DNA of 64,000 nucleotides from positions 43,138-107,137 of the forward strand of contig NZ_QRBZ01000008.1 of assembly GCF_009833085.1 (NCBI RefSeq). The letters are read 5' to 3'. The translations under genes and the position numbers were made by a program. Positions 19,901 to 26,768 of this stretch are shown one piece after another; positions within the stretch are counted from its first letter, which is position 1; every line of letters starts with the position of its first letter. Below the pieces are notes generated by a model that did not search any database, was not told where the DNA came from, and saw only the letters and a list, made by a program, of their open reading frames with translations. Source of the DNA: Nitrosomonas oligotropha. Lineage in GTDB: Bacteria > Pseudomonadota > Gammaproteobacteria > Burkholderiales > Nitrosomonadaceae.

Positions 19901-22569
19901 ATGCCGGTCAAATTAATATGCACCAGCCAATCCCGCTCTGCCGGTTTACGGATAAATTCGATCAGCGTTCCCAGCAAGATCGGTAAAAACACCACGCTTG
20001 CGGTCAGCAGAGTCCAGAACCATGCGGGCCCCGGACCGAATAACCAGCCACCGGCCAGTAAAGCCAATAGCGACGGCGATACGAGGCTGCGCCGGAGGTT
20101 GTCGAATATTTTCCATATCAATAATGCAGTGAGCGGATTGGGTTGCCGCTTTGTTTTCGCTTTATCGGCGCCGGGTGGCCCCGGCACGCGCGGCAGCAGC
20201 CAGCCCGCAAGCTGCCAATCGCCGCGTATCCAACGGTGCCGCCGGCTGGCTTCTATGGCGTAACTGGCCGGATGTTCTTCGATGAGGTCGACATCGGTTA
20301 CCAGCGCGCAACGGGCATACCCGCTTTCCAGCAAGTCGTGGCTCAGAATGAGGTTCTCGGGAAAACAGCCATCAACCGCCTGACGAAAGGCATCGACATC
20401 GTAAATCCCTTTACCGATGAATGATCCTTCGCCAAAAATATCTTGATAGACATCGGATACTTCGCGTGAATAGGGATCGATGCCCGATTCACCGGCAAAC
20501 AATTTTGTAAACCGCGATTGACCCGCACTGGTCAAGCTGATGGAAACACGGGGCTGCAGAATCGCATAACCTTCGACGATGCGTCTCTTTGCAGGATCGT
20601 ATAGCGGCCGGTTGAGCGGATGGGCGATGTTACCGATCAGCGTGCGCGCCGCATCGCGGGGAAGCTGCGTATCGGTATCCAACGTGATGACGTATTGGAT
20701 CGATTCCAGGATGGAAACTTCTCCGGCGATCTCCGAAAAAGCCGTTTGAGCTGCGCCGCGCAGTAAGGCATTGAACTGCTCCAGTTTGCCGCGCTTGCGC
20801 TCGTAGCCCATCCAAACCTGTTCGTAAGGATTCCATACTCGCGGGCGGTGAAACCAGTAGAAAATGCACGGCCGGTCGTCTTGGTAAGCGGCATTCAGTC
20901 TCTGCACGGCCGTATGCGCATACGCCAGTAATGCGGCATCTTCCGGTTGCGTGCATTGCGGCGCATCGCGGAAATCCGTCAACAAGGCAAAGAACAGATT
21001 GGAGTCACGATTGCCGAGGTAACGGATCTCCAGGGCTTCGAGCAGATCATCGATTTCCTGCGGTTTGCTCAGTAAAGTAGGAACGACCACCATGGTGCGG
21101 TGAGCCGCTGGGATACTGCTGGAAAAATCCAGCCGCGGTAACGTGCGTGGAGGAAAAATAAGCGTAACGAATAAATTGACCAGTGGCACCGCCAGTGCCG
21201 ATGCAGCAATGATGCCGGTCATCGCAAAAAACCAATAGCGCCAGTCTTGCAGCCCGAGATCGTCGAGTGTCAACAGTGCGGCCGATGCCGCCAATACGCT
21301 GAGCAGCAGAATCGGACCTAGATAAAGCAATAGACTGAAAGACTTGCTCGCACGGCTAATCCGTAATTTCCATGGGGGACGGAAACCGGTTGCGCGTTCC
21401 AGTATCAGCCGGCCGTGACTGATCAGGTAATATCCAACGTGGGCGGTACGATCACTGGCGCCAAGCCGTTCCGCTGCTGCCCGGGCGAGATCAATAACCT
21501 CCCGCGCCACTGCCAGTTCAGTGCGTGAACTGCCTCTCGCCACATCCTCAATGACATGCCGGTAGCGGTCGCGGGTGGCGAAATCCTGGCGGAAGTGCAT
21601 TCCCGCCGGATCTTCGCGCAATGTCTCTTCGACAACACTGAGTGACTCGACGTAATCCCGCCAGTTCATGGTATCGATAACGCGCAGACTGCCGATACTA
21701 TTGGCGATGGAGATCTGATTGGCCGCTGCGGTCCGGCCAGCCGATTCTGATAGTTGTGTGGCCGTTACGCCTTGTTCTAACAGCTTTTGCTCAACCCAGG
21801 TTTGAACGAATGCCATGGCAGGCCCTTGAGCCTGGAGCCGGGCATAAAATTCCTCTACAAATGGTGCGGTCAAGGGGACATCGGCATTGGCGAATTCGGC
21901 CAGCAATTGGATCAGCTGCTTCGGTTCATTTTCAGCGGTTGCCAGCATGCGATCCGCCCAGCTGATGGCCGCATTGAGATCTTCGCGCCGGCGGGCGATC
22001 CGCAGAGCGACACGGCGGAGGTTTTCTATCAGCGCCAACTGCAGCATGATCGGAAATGCCCATAATTCACCCAGTTTTAACGGTTCTACTGTCTGGTAGG
22101 CGGCGATAAATTGGGTGACGTTTTCTTTATCGATACGGCCATCCATGTGGGAAATCAACTGCAATGCCAAATCATAAATGCGAGGAAAACCGGCTGACGG
22201 GCCATTAGCCAATCGCGGCAATTGGCGGCTGTATCCGCGTGGCAAATGACGGCGCACTTGGCCAATTTGCTGCTCGATGAGATAAAAATTATCCAGCAGC
22301 CAAGCTTCTGCCGGAATTATCCGTTGTCCCGGCGCGGCCGCGGTCACAACATCATAGGCGGCTAGCAGGATGGCTGCGTTATCTGCTAAGCGCGGCAATA
22401 AACGGTCCGGTCCGGGGTGCGGATCGATCTCGTACTGCCCGGCCAGCGTTGCGCTATGACGCTTCAGTTGCTCGATGCTGAACAGCTCGGAGCGTAATAA
22501 CTCCGTATCCTGGGCATTGTGAAGTATGTTTCGTGTACGTGCTGAAAATTCGAACTCTTTGATGTTAAT
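13909..22569 (-). CDS. ndvB: NdvB/ChvB-type cyclic beta-1,2-glucan synthase
   Basis: Giant inner-membrane protein of nearly 2900 residues, the usual size for this family. Numbered from the TTG at 22398: paired membrane segments near 355-415; a GT84 glycosyltransferase domain with LDTDTQLPRDAAR near 571 and the RHRWIRGDWQ motif near 719; more membrane segments to about 960; a glycoamylase-like domain near 970-1450; two GH94 beta-sandwich repeats; and a GH94 phosphorylase catalytic domain with GCGDWNDGMNHVG near 2496 and TGAAGWMYRLT near 2732. It should make, cyclise and trim periplasmic beta-1,2-glucans from UDP-glucose. The homologous N-terminus (SELFSIEQLKRHS...PRLADN) extends upstream of the first ATG/GTG/TTG in frame (TTG 22398). 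AAGGAG lies six bases before an in-frame ATT at 22569, taken here as a tentative start. A palindrome (site A) lies about 200 bp upstream. Confidence 0.88.
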   Translation of the reverse strand: MNIKEFEFSARTRNILHNAQDTELLRSELFSIEQLKRHSATLAGQYEIDPHPGPDRLLPRLADNAAILLAAYDVVTAAAPGQRIIPAEAWLLDNFYLIEQQIGQVRRHLPRGYSRQLPRLANGPSAGFPRIYDLALQLISHMDGRIDKENVTQFIAAYQTVEPLKLGELWAFPIMLQLALIENLRRVALRIARRREDLNAAISWADRMLATAENEPKQLIQLLAEFANADVPLTAPFVEEFYARLQAQGPAMAFVQTWVEQKLLEQGVTATQLSESAGRTAAANQISIANSIGSLRVIDTMNWRDYVESLSVVEETLREDPAGMHFRQDFATRDRYRHVIEDVARGSSRTELAVAREVIDLARAAAERLGASDRTAHVGYYLISHGRLILERATGFRPPWKLRISRASKSFSLLLYLGPILLLSVLAASAALLTLDDLGLQDWRYWFFAMTGIIAASALAVPLVNLFVTLIFPPRTLPRLDFSSSIPAAHRTMVVVPTLLSKPQEIDDLLEALEIRYLGNRDSNLFFALLTDFRDAPQCTQPEDAALLAYAHTAVQRLNAAYQDDRPCIFYWFHRPRVWNPYEQVWMGYERKRGKLEQFNALLRGAAQTAFSEIAGEVSILESIQYVITLDTDTQLPRDAARTLIGNIAHPLNRPLYDPAKRRIVEGYAILQPRVSISLTSAGQSRFTKLFAGESGIDPYSREVSDVYQDIFGEGSFIGKGIYDVDAFRQAVDGCFPENLILSHDLLESGYARCALVTDVDLIEEHPASYAIEASRRHRWIRGDWQLAGWLLPRVPGPPGADKAKTKRQPNPLTALLIWKIFDNLRRSLVSPSLLALLAGGWLFGPGPAWFWTLLTASVVFLPILLGTLIEFIRKPAERDWLVHINLTGILAGRPIALAVLTLILLPYDTLISLSAIVRSGLRMLFTRHGLMLWHLPSYTHRNARRSLAGFIKEMWIGPASAVVLFLLLAHNQSAGLLSCAPVLLAWLLSPVAGWWISKPLSSPTPQLTADQLVFLRTSARRTWRYFAQFTGPQDNWLPPDNFQEHPAKTIATRTSPTNIGMSLLAGLAAHDFGYISAGEFLRRTQNTLETMEKLERYSGHFYNWYDTRTLKPLHPQYISSVDSGNLAGSLLTLQAGLIELKEQPVLSVNAFQGLRDTLSVLAEHVPASPASNLAQHVKVLEDNLHTLIVNGPPHTMAATDSSLEKMRLLGEAMVTYLPANIDIDGELYYWAQAFNQQINALQDDLRYLAPEPQHFDNIPALLELTQGNAADTETQLPAGTIRSARERINLINDLADRCRKLANMDFEFLYDKSRDLLAIGYDVGERRRDQSCYDLLASEARLASFLLIAQGQVPQRHWFSLGRLLTSHGSNVSLISWSGSMFEYLMPRLIMPSYENTLLDQTCKAAVLRQIEYGRQRDVPWGISESCYNTTDLHQVYQYRAFGVPGLGFKRGLGDDLVIAPYASALALTVMPREACLNLQMLAANGLLGAYGFYEAVDYTPSRVPRGKTRSIVRTFMAHHQGMSLLAFEHVLLDRPMERRFMSDPLAQATKLLLQERVPKKGATLHPHAAEVSATARPAAAEAGAIMRVFTNPNTLIPEVHLLSNGQYHVMATHAGGGYSRWRDLAVTRWREDATSDGWGTFIYLRDRDSGQYWSTAYQPTLRKADHYEAIFVQARAEYRRRDQAIETHTEISVSPEDNVEIRRVTLTNQSLRIRHIEMTSYAEVVLAALNSDLAHRTFSNLFVQTEIVRDKQAILCTRRRRTPEEQIPWMFHLMAAPGAIIDEPSYETDRTKFIGRGRTTFNPVVLDKNNRSSALSNTDGSVLDPIVSIRRTVTLLPDESATVQIISGVASTREGALALLENYCDRHFVERAFEMAWFQSQEVLRLINATETDAQIYGRLASSIIYSNALRRAAPSIIARNQLGQSGLWRFAISGDLPIVLIRIGNLNRIDLVKQALQAHAYWRMKGLAVDLVIVNEDFSGYRAALHDQVIGLINAGSDGQIIDKPGGVFVRRTEELTEDERVLLQTAARIVFSDTSETLIEPLERRISSERISDLLEPRLLTVSEPVTPLAARERIFYNGLGGFTPDGREYVITLEPGQSTPAPWVNVIASPHIGTVVSESGSAYTWVENAHEFRLTTWHNDPLSDSSGEMFYIRDDDSGVFWSPAPLPSGGQSGYVCRHGFGYSVFEHYQAGISSELHTYVAMNAPVKFVVIKLRNHSKRTRRLSLTGYWELVLGEWRHTNLMHIVTEVEPHSGALLARNAYGREYAKRVVFVKVSERECSVTGNRTEFIGRNGLLSNPAAMRRKRLSGKTGAGLDPCAAIQTQIELAAGQEREIVFLFGAAQSTEEVQQFIEQYSGVSGARQALEEVWNYWNHTLSAVRVETPDPALDVLTNGWLIYQTLSCRLWGRSGYYQSGGAYGFRDQLQDSMALIHATPWLAREQLIRCAGRQFLQGDVQHWWHPPNGQGVRTHFSDDYLWLPYVTCHYVLATGDTGVLDESIHFLEGRELYPEEEAYYDQPQRSAEAASLYEHCIRAIKHGLRFGEHQLPLIGCGDWNDGMNHVGRDGKGESVWLAWFLYANLQLFSGLAQRQGDQAFANFCDEQAKLLSTHIEANAWDGEWYRRAYFDDGTPLGSSSNDECQIDSISQSWAVISGGGNTARARQAMTAVDKRLIRRDKQLVQLFDPPFDHSELEPGYIKGYVPGIRENGGQYTHAAIWSAMAFAMLGDRERTWELFAMLNPLNHGRTPAEIERYKVEPYVMCADIYGVAPHIGRGGWTWYTGAAGWMYRLTVETLLGLQLEVDHLRITPCIPAHWKSYIIHYRFRETFYHITVKCNDAKLSHEMHITVDGNVITSMDTGKSGRPQGMIPLVDDRQVHHVAVDLS

Positions 22570-23101
22570 AACATTCTCCTTGCTCGAACTTGTGGTGGCC
22601 AGCTTAGCGCCGGTTTATGGGCTGTATGCGCCGGAAACCATTACGCTGTGTTTATTGCTTCGATCAAATGATGATTAAAGTCTTACTGCATCCGCATTGC
22701 CCTGGCGGTGAATAGGCCTCTGCTGCTGTGTTTGAAGGAAATTATACTGATCGGAATATGGGATCGTATGTGCGATAACGTACATAGAATCTCTTCAGAG
22801 CGGCAAATTCGACCTCCTCAATGCCGCGAGGATTGCGATGCCTCATGAATCCGGGGTTGTGCAGGCCGCTGCCGGTCCGGTCATGGCGCTATCCGCAATC
22901 GATCTTATCGCTTGCTGGCTGCGATGCTTGTTTTTGCTGCATAAATCTCAACAAACCGGAGCGATCCGGTATTTATATTTCAGGATAAGTTCGCTGTCGC
23001 ACAGACTGAATGTAGCGATGTATATAGGCTTACAAACAAGTGATGCGAGATGTGATTCCATGTTTTGATCATCGCTTGAAGTTAATTGTCAGGAGACAAT
23101 C
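22570..23101. other. Divergent regulatory region ndvB / csbD
   Basis: This 530-bp region has no supported gene and carries palindrome site A at 22767-22786. The frame 22838-23068 (+) has no ribosome binding site or recognisable product. Confidence 0.5.
22767..22786. promoter_or_regulatory. Predicted Crp/Fnr-type operator (site A)
   Basis: TATGTGCG-N4-CGTACATA is an almost perfect palindrome (one transition between arms). It lies between ndvB (about 198 bp upstream of the proposed start) and csbD (316 bp upstream). Confidence 0.6.
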
Positions 23102-23287
23102 ATGAACAAAGATCAAGTGAAAGGCCGTATCGAAGAAACCAAAGGCAAAGCTAAAGAAGTTGTCGGCAAGATATTGGACAATAAAGAGATGGAAGTCAAA
23201 GGCAATATCCAGAAAAATGTCGGCAAAATTCAGGCGGGCGTTGGTGATGCCAAAGAAGATATTAAAGAAGCTAATAAAACTAGCTAA
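23102..23287 (+). CDS. CsbD family stress-response protein
   Basis: This 61-residue hydrophilic protein matches the CsbD family along its whole length: MNKDQVKGRIEETKGKAKEV, then GKILDNKEMEVKGNIQKNVGK. These small Lys/Glu-rich proteins are induced by general or osmotic stress in many bacteria (sigma-B in Bacillus, RpoS for E. coli YjbJ), but their biochemical role is unknown. CAGGAGACAATC gives a strong ribosome binding site. It is the first of a run of small stress genes; smbP follows 100 bp downstream. Confidence 0.9.
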   Translation: MNKDQVKGRIEETKGKAKEVVGKILDNKEMEVKGNIQKNVGKIQAGVGDAKEDIKEANKTS

Positions 23288-23388
23288 CAAAGCGCAGGTG
23301 ACCGGCCCGGATCTGCCCATGCAGCATTTCCGGGTTGTTACAGAGCAGCAACGTAGTATTTTAATACTCATTAAACTGGAACTATAAA

Positions 23389-23730
23389 ATGAACATAAAA
23401 ACCAATATTCTATTTGCCATCGTCTTAATCATATCGCTTTGCTCGTTTGGTGTTATTGCCGCCGAAAGTCATCTGGATCAAGCGATCCAGCATGCAGAAG
23501 CTGCGATCAAAGCCGCTGATGGAAAAACTGTCGCACAACATGCCGAAGAAGCAAAAACCCATGCAAGCGCCTCAAAAACAGAAAAAACTTCCGCAAAAAA
23601 TGCCGCTGTACATATCGATGCCGGTATTAAGAGCCTGGACGAAGCGATTAAGCAAGGTAAATCAGGAGCTACGGATTTAGCAAAGAAAGCTGCTGAAGAA
23701 GCAGTGACTCATTTGAAGCAAGCCGCATAG
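23389..23730 (+). CDS. smbP: SmbP-like small metal-binding protein
   Basis: This 113-residue protein has a cleavable signal peptide (hydrophobic 7-24, AAA-type cleavage near VIAAES). The mature part is an all-helical repeat with regularly spaced His/Ala/Glu: HLDQAIQHAEAAIKAADG, HAEEAKTHASAS, HIDAGIKSLDEAIKQG, EEAVTHLKQAA. This is the heptad-like pattern of periplasmic SmbP of Nitrosomonas europaea, which binds copper and other divalent metals. Here there are fewer histidines than I recall for that protein (some repeats have lost His), so metal capacity may be lower. A strong terminator follows. SmbP is largely a nitrosomonad protein, which supports the taxonomic call. Confidence 0.82.
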   Translation: MNIKTNILFAIVLIISLCSFGVIAAESHLDQAIQHAEAAIKAADGKTVAQHAEEAKTHASASKTEKTSAKNAAVHIDAGIKSLDEAIKQGKSGATDLAKKAAEEAVTHLKQAA

Positions 23731-23755
23731 TGGTTTAATTCGTTTCAGTAGCAAT

Positions 23756-23791
23756 AAAAAAGCAGCGGATTAATCCCCGCTGCTTTTTTTT
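23756..23791 (+). terminator. Rho-independent terminator after smbP
   Basis: AGCAGCGG (23761-23768) pairs with CCGCTGCT (23777-23784) around an 8-base loop, followed by eight T and preceded by a run of A. It ends the csbD-smbP direction of transcription, and the A-run also allows termination from the right. Confidence 0.88.
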
Positions 23792-23893
23792 GAGCTTTTG
23801 GAAGGGTGTACGGTTCGGCTATCGAGGTAGTCTTGTCAATTCCCGGGAAAGATTCTCAAAACTAAGAAATGAATACACCGCGAGTACTGACAG

Positions 23894-24052
23894 TTATATT
23901 TTTTCTAATAGAATTAAAACCAGCAGAATGACCAGAATCAATCCCAGCCCGCTACTCGGTGCATATCCCCACCCACGGCTGTGCGGCCAGATGGGAATGA
24001 CGCCAACAAGCATCAAAATAATGATTAAGAGTAAAATTGCGCTAAGTGACAT
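23894..24052 (-). CDS. DUF3309 family membrane peptide
   Basis: This 52-residue peptide reads MSLSAILLLIIILMLVGVIP, then IWPHSRGWGYAPSSGLGL, then a second hydrophobic helix ending LLEKI. The central P-W-P-H-S-x-x-W-G-Y-x-P-S-x-x-G motif with two flanking helices identifies DUF3309, a tiny inner-membrane hairpin found beside CsbD and BON genes in many proteobacteria. GAGGAG lies eight bases before the ATG. It is divergent from the first Crp/Fnr gene, and palindrome site B lies between the two starts. The function of the family is unknown. Confidence 0.88.
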   Translation of the reverse strand: MSLSAILLLIIILMLVGVIPIWPHSRGWGYAPSSGLGLILVILLVLILLEKI

Positions 24053-24139
24053 GGAAATGCTCCTCGGAAAGTGTTGAATTGAAAAGCCGTATCTGATAAC
24101 GATACCGCGCTGACAGCCTAGCGATAATGCCCGGAAGAA

Positions 24140-24159
24140 TCTGTGCGCTAGCGCACTCT
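24140..24159. promoter_or_regulatory. Predicted Crp/Fnr-type operator (site B)
   Basis: TCTGTGCG-N4-CGCACTCT with the centre CTAG; the inner 14 bases are a perfect palindrome. It lies 80 bp before the Crp/Fnr gene at 24239 and 88 bp before the DUF3309 gene on the other strand, a position suited to autoregulation and shared control. Confidence 0.65.
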
Positions 24160-24238
24160 GTATTAATCAGGAATATGTTATAAAGGCGTAGATATAAAGT
24201 TTTTATTCTATATAGATGACACCGATTGAAGGGTTTAC

Positions 24239-24949
24239 ATGATTGATAAGCATTGCAGCCCTAGAAAAAGCCACCTCCTCACTGCGTTACCGGATGCGGA
24301 ATACCAACGCATTTTCCCTCATCTTGAACTGATCGAGATGCCTTTGGGTGAAGTGCTTTACGAATCCGGAGAAAAACTCCTGTACGTTTATTTCCCCATG
24401 GACTGCATCATATCTCTGCTTTATGTGATGGAAAATGGCGCTTCAGCGGAAATTGCCGTGGTTGGTTTTGAGGGAGTTGTCGGTATCGCTCTCTTCATGG
24501 GCGGACAAACCATGCCGAATCGTGCCGTAGTGCAGAGCGCAGGATATTGTTACCGGATACGGCAGCAAATATTTATGCAAGAATTTAACCGCCACGGCGC
24601 GCTACTGCATAAGTTGCTGAACTACACACAAGCGCTCATTACCCAAATGTCCCAAACAGCAGTTTGCAACCGGCATCATTCTGTCGATCAGCAGCTCTGC
24701 CGCTGGTTGCTGCTCAGTCTCGACCGGCTTCCTTCAAATGAATTGGCCATGACCCAGGAATTAATTGCCAATATGCTAGGCGTACGGCGTGAAGGGGTCA
24801 CTGAAGCAGCTGGAAAATTACAACAAGCAGGCCTGATTCAATACAGCCGCGGCCATATCATCGTACTGGACCGGAAAGGGCTGGAGGAACGAGTCTGTGA
24901 ATGCTATCAGGTGGTTAAAAAGGAATTCGATCGTATACTTAATTCCTGA
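24239..24949 (+). CDS. Crp/Fnr family transcription regulator (paralogue 1)
   Basis: This 236-residue protein has an N-terminal cyclic-nucleotide-binding-like beta-roll (residues about 15-130, with PLGEVLYESGEKLLYVYFP and VVGFEGVVGI) and a C-terminal Crp-type winged helix (about 150-225, recognition region MLGVRREGVTEAAGKL). The effector-binding pocket lacks the cAMP phosphate-binding Arg-Ser motif of CRP, and no N-terminal Fnr cysteines are present, so its signal is unknown. It keeps a cysteine in the linker (AVCNRHHS). The start is ATG 24239. Palindrome site B upstream and a second paralogue 350 bp downstream suggest an autoregulated pair controlling the neighbouring stress genes. Confidence 0.88.
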   Translation: MIDKHCSPRKSHLLTALPDAEYQRIFPHLELIEMPLGEVLYESGEKLLYVYFPMDCIISLLYVMENGASAEIAVVGFEGVVGIALFMGGQTMPNRAVVQSAGYCYRIRQQIFMQEFNRHGALLHKLLNYTQALITQMSQTAVCNRHHSVDQQLCRWLLLSLDRLPSNELAMTQELIANMLGVRREGVTEAAGKLQQAGLIQYSRGHIIVLDRKGLEERVCECYQVVKKEFDRILNS

Positions 24950-25304
24950 TCATCAATTTTTTCCACTCAAGAAATCAATCACAAGCATACTCACCAGCGG
25001 AAAGAATCGGCCAGTACGGCTTGATTCGATACAGACAATCTTTGGAAAAACCGCGACATTCAACGATCAATCACCGGGTGTGTGAATTTTCACTGCAAAC
25101 AATGGCTTTGTAGATTAACCGGCTGTGCTTCGTGCTGTGCCGCTTAGGCGAAATGCAGTTACGTACACTACCGTACAGACAGCCAAAATTTTCTTATGTA
25201 ACTTGTTACTTCTAACGTGTGGATTCACACACCTTTTCTTTATTAATCATAGATTCAGATATTTATGTCTTACTGATCAACCGGTTTATTTTTATACTTC
25301 GAGA
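24950..25304. other. Promoter region of the second Crp/Fnr gene
   Basis: This 355-bp region between the two regulator genes contains palindrome site C (25160-25179). The frame of the second regulator is open through most of it, but that translation (25125-25304) does not resemble the family. Confidence 0.5.
25160..25179. promoter_or_regulatory. Predicted Crp/Fnr-type operator (site C)
   Basis: TACGTACA-N4-CGTACAGA; the right half is identical to those of sites D and G. About 125 bp upstream of the second Crp/Fnr start. Confidence 0.5.
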
Positions 25305-26018
25305 ATGCTGATGTCACTTGCTCCAGTCGTTACCGGCACTAATCATCTGTTAGCTGCCTTACCTAGCGATGATTCTGAACAGTTACTTGCGCGTTGTGTA
25401 GAAACTGAACTTGTCTTTGCAGACATTTTGTATCGCTCCGGCGACCCCATATCGCATGTTTATTTTCCAACCACGAGCATTATTTCCTTGGTCACACCGA
25501 TTGATAGCAATCACAATCTGGAAGTAGGATTGGTCGGTTATGAAGGCATGTTCGGCCTTCCGCTTATTTTGTCGGTGAATGTCGCTTCCTATAATGCGGT
25601 GGTTCAGGGAGCAGGTCAGGCCATGTGCTTATCGACCTCCGTGTTTCTAAACGAACTTGAGAAAAGTGCGGCGTTTAAGCAGGAATTAAAACGCTATCTT
25701 TATGTTGTGATGAGCCAGATTGCTCAAACGGCCGGATGTAACCGTTTCCATGTGGTGGAAGCTCGCCTGGCGCGCTGGCTATTGATGACACAGGATCGGG
25801 CGCAATCCGACCAATTTCATGTCACGCACGTATTTCTCGCTTATATGCTGGGGGTGCGGCGTGTCGGCATCACTAAAGCAGCGAATTCTCTGCAAAATAA
25901 AGCCTTGATCAGTTACAAACGAGGGGATATTAAGATTCTCGATCGTGCCGGATTGGAAACGGCTTCCTGTGAATGCTACCGCACGGAGAAAGCGCTGTAC
26001 GAACAAATTCTAGGCTGA
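25305..26018 (+). CDS. Crp/Fnr family transcription regulator (paralogue 2)
   Basis: Protein of about 237 residues, same architecture and clear similarity to the gene at 24239. The beta-roll has VETELVFADILYRSGDPISH and VGYEGMFGLPLIL, the linker has QTAGCNRFHVVEARLARWLL, and the winged helix has YMLGVRRVGITKAANSLQ. Both proteins end in a similar tail (glutamate-rich CECYR/Q...). The open frame extends upstream to 25125, but family homology begins at ATG 25305 or 25311 (MLMSLAPVV), so I start there. Palindrome C lies in its promoter. Differences in the recognition helix (REGVTEAAGKL versus RVGITKAANSL) could give the paralogues overlapping but unequal affinity. Confidence 0.86.
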   Translation: MLMSLAPVVTGTNHLLAALPSDDSEQLLARCVETELVFADILYRSGDPISHVYFPTTSIISLVTPIDSNHNLEVGLVGYEGMFGLPLILSVNVASYNAVVQGAGQAMCLSTSVFLNELEKSAAFKQELKRYLYVVMSQIAQTAGCNRFHVVEARLARWLLMTQDRAQSDQFHVTHVFLAYMLGVRRVGITKAANSLQNKALISYKRGDIKILDRAGLETASCECYRTEKALYEQILG

Positions 26019-26040
26019 GAATAGACCCGGGTTACGATGA

Positions 26041-26060
26041 TATGTGCGGGAACGTACAGA
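26041..26060. promoter_or_regulatory. Predicted Crp/Fnr-type operator (site D)
   Basis: TATGTGCG-N4-CGTACAGA, 23 bp after the stop of the second Crp/Fnr gene and 128 bp before the RlpA start. Confidence 0.6.
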
Positions 26061-26187
26061 TTTATATCGGGAATAGGAGAAAGATAATGCCATGCTGGGA
26101 CTGATAAGAAGCATGCAATCGCTATCCGGTTGTTCTAACGATTGCAGCTTTTTATAGTACCTGCGCCTTGATATTACAGGAGGATTG

Positions 26188-26655
26188 ATGAAACAGGTCA
26201 TATTCTGCCGTGCACGGTTCTGGAGGACTTTGCCAGTCGCATTGTTTTGCTGCTCCGCTATGATTTCAGGTTGTAGCTCGGAGTATGGGAATGAAAAAAA
26301 CAAACTGACCCAGCAAGAGAAAAGGGGAGGCGCCGATCGTTCAGTACGCACTGAGATTGGCGAGGCATCCTGGTATGGGCCAGGATTTCAAGGCAAGGAA
26401 ACCGCTAATGGCGATATCTTCGATCAAACCAAGATGACGGCGGCCCATCCGAGTTTGCCGATGGGTACCAAAGCCCAAGTGACCAACCTCGATAACGATA
26501 AAACAGTGGAAGTCAGAATTAACGACCGTGGCCCCTACGTCAAGGATCGCGTCATTGATGTTTCCAAGGCAGCGGCTAAGAAACTCGATATGCGGAAGGA
26601 TGGCACGGCTCACGTCAGGATTGAGACCAAACGCGCGGACAAAGGAACTCCATAG
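26188..26655 (+). CDS. RlpA-like lytic transglycosylase lipoprotein
   Basis: Protein of about 155 residues with a lipoprotein signal (lipobox ISGC, Cys about 28). A double-psi beta-barrel RlpA domain follows: GEASWYGPGFQGKETANGD, TAAHPSLPMGTKAQVTN, then RINDRGPYVKDRVIDVSKAA, the active-site region with the catalytic Asp. The C-terminal SPOR domain of full RlpA is absent, so it should cleave or bind peptidoglycan without septal targeting. AGGAGG lies four bases before ATG 26188; a TTG at 26185 is too close. Site D in its promoter places it in the proposed regulon, fitting envelope remodelling under stress. Confidence 0.85.
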   Translation: MKQVIFCRARFWRTLPVALFCCSAMISGCSSEYGNEKNKLTQQEKRGGADRSVRTEIGEASWYGPGFQGKETANGDIFDQTKMTAAHPSLPMGTKAQVTNLDNDKTVEVRINDRGPYVKDRVIDVSKAAAKKLDMRKDGTAHVRIETKRADKGTP

Positions 26656-26768
26656 TCCAATTTACCGGTGTGACAAAATGGGCATGTGCCGGGTTTTGCA
26701 TGCTTTGTCCTATCGTGGATTTGACCGGATAGATAAACCAAACAACCAAAGCGGCAGGAAACCATACA

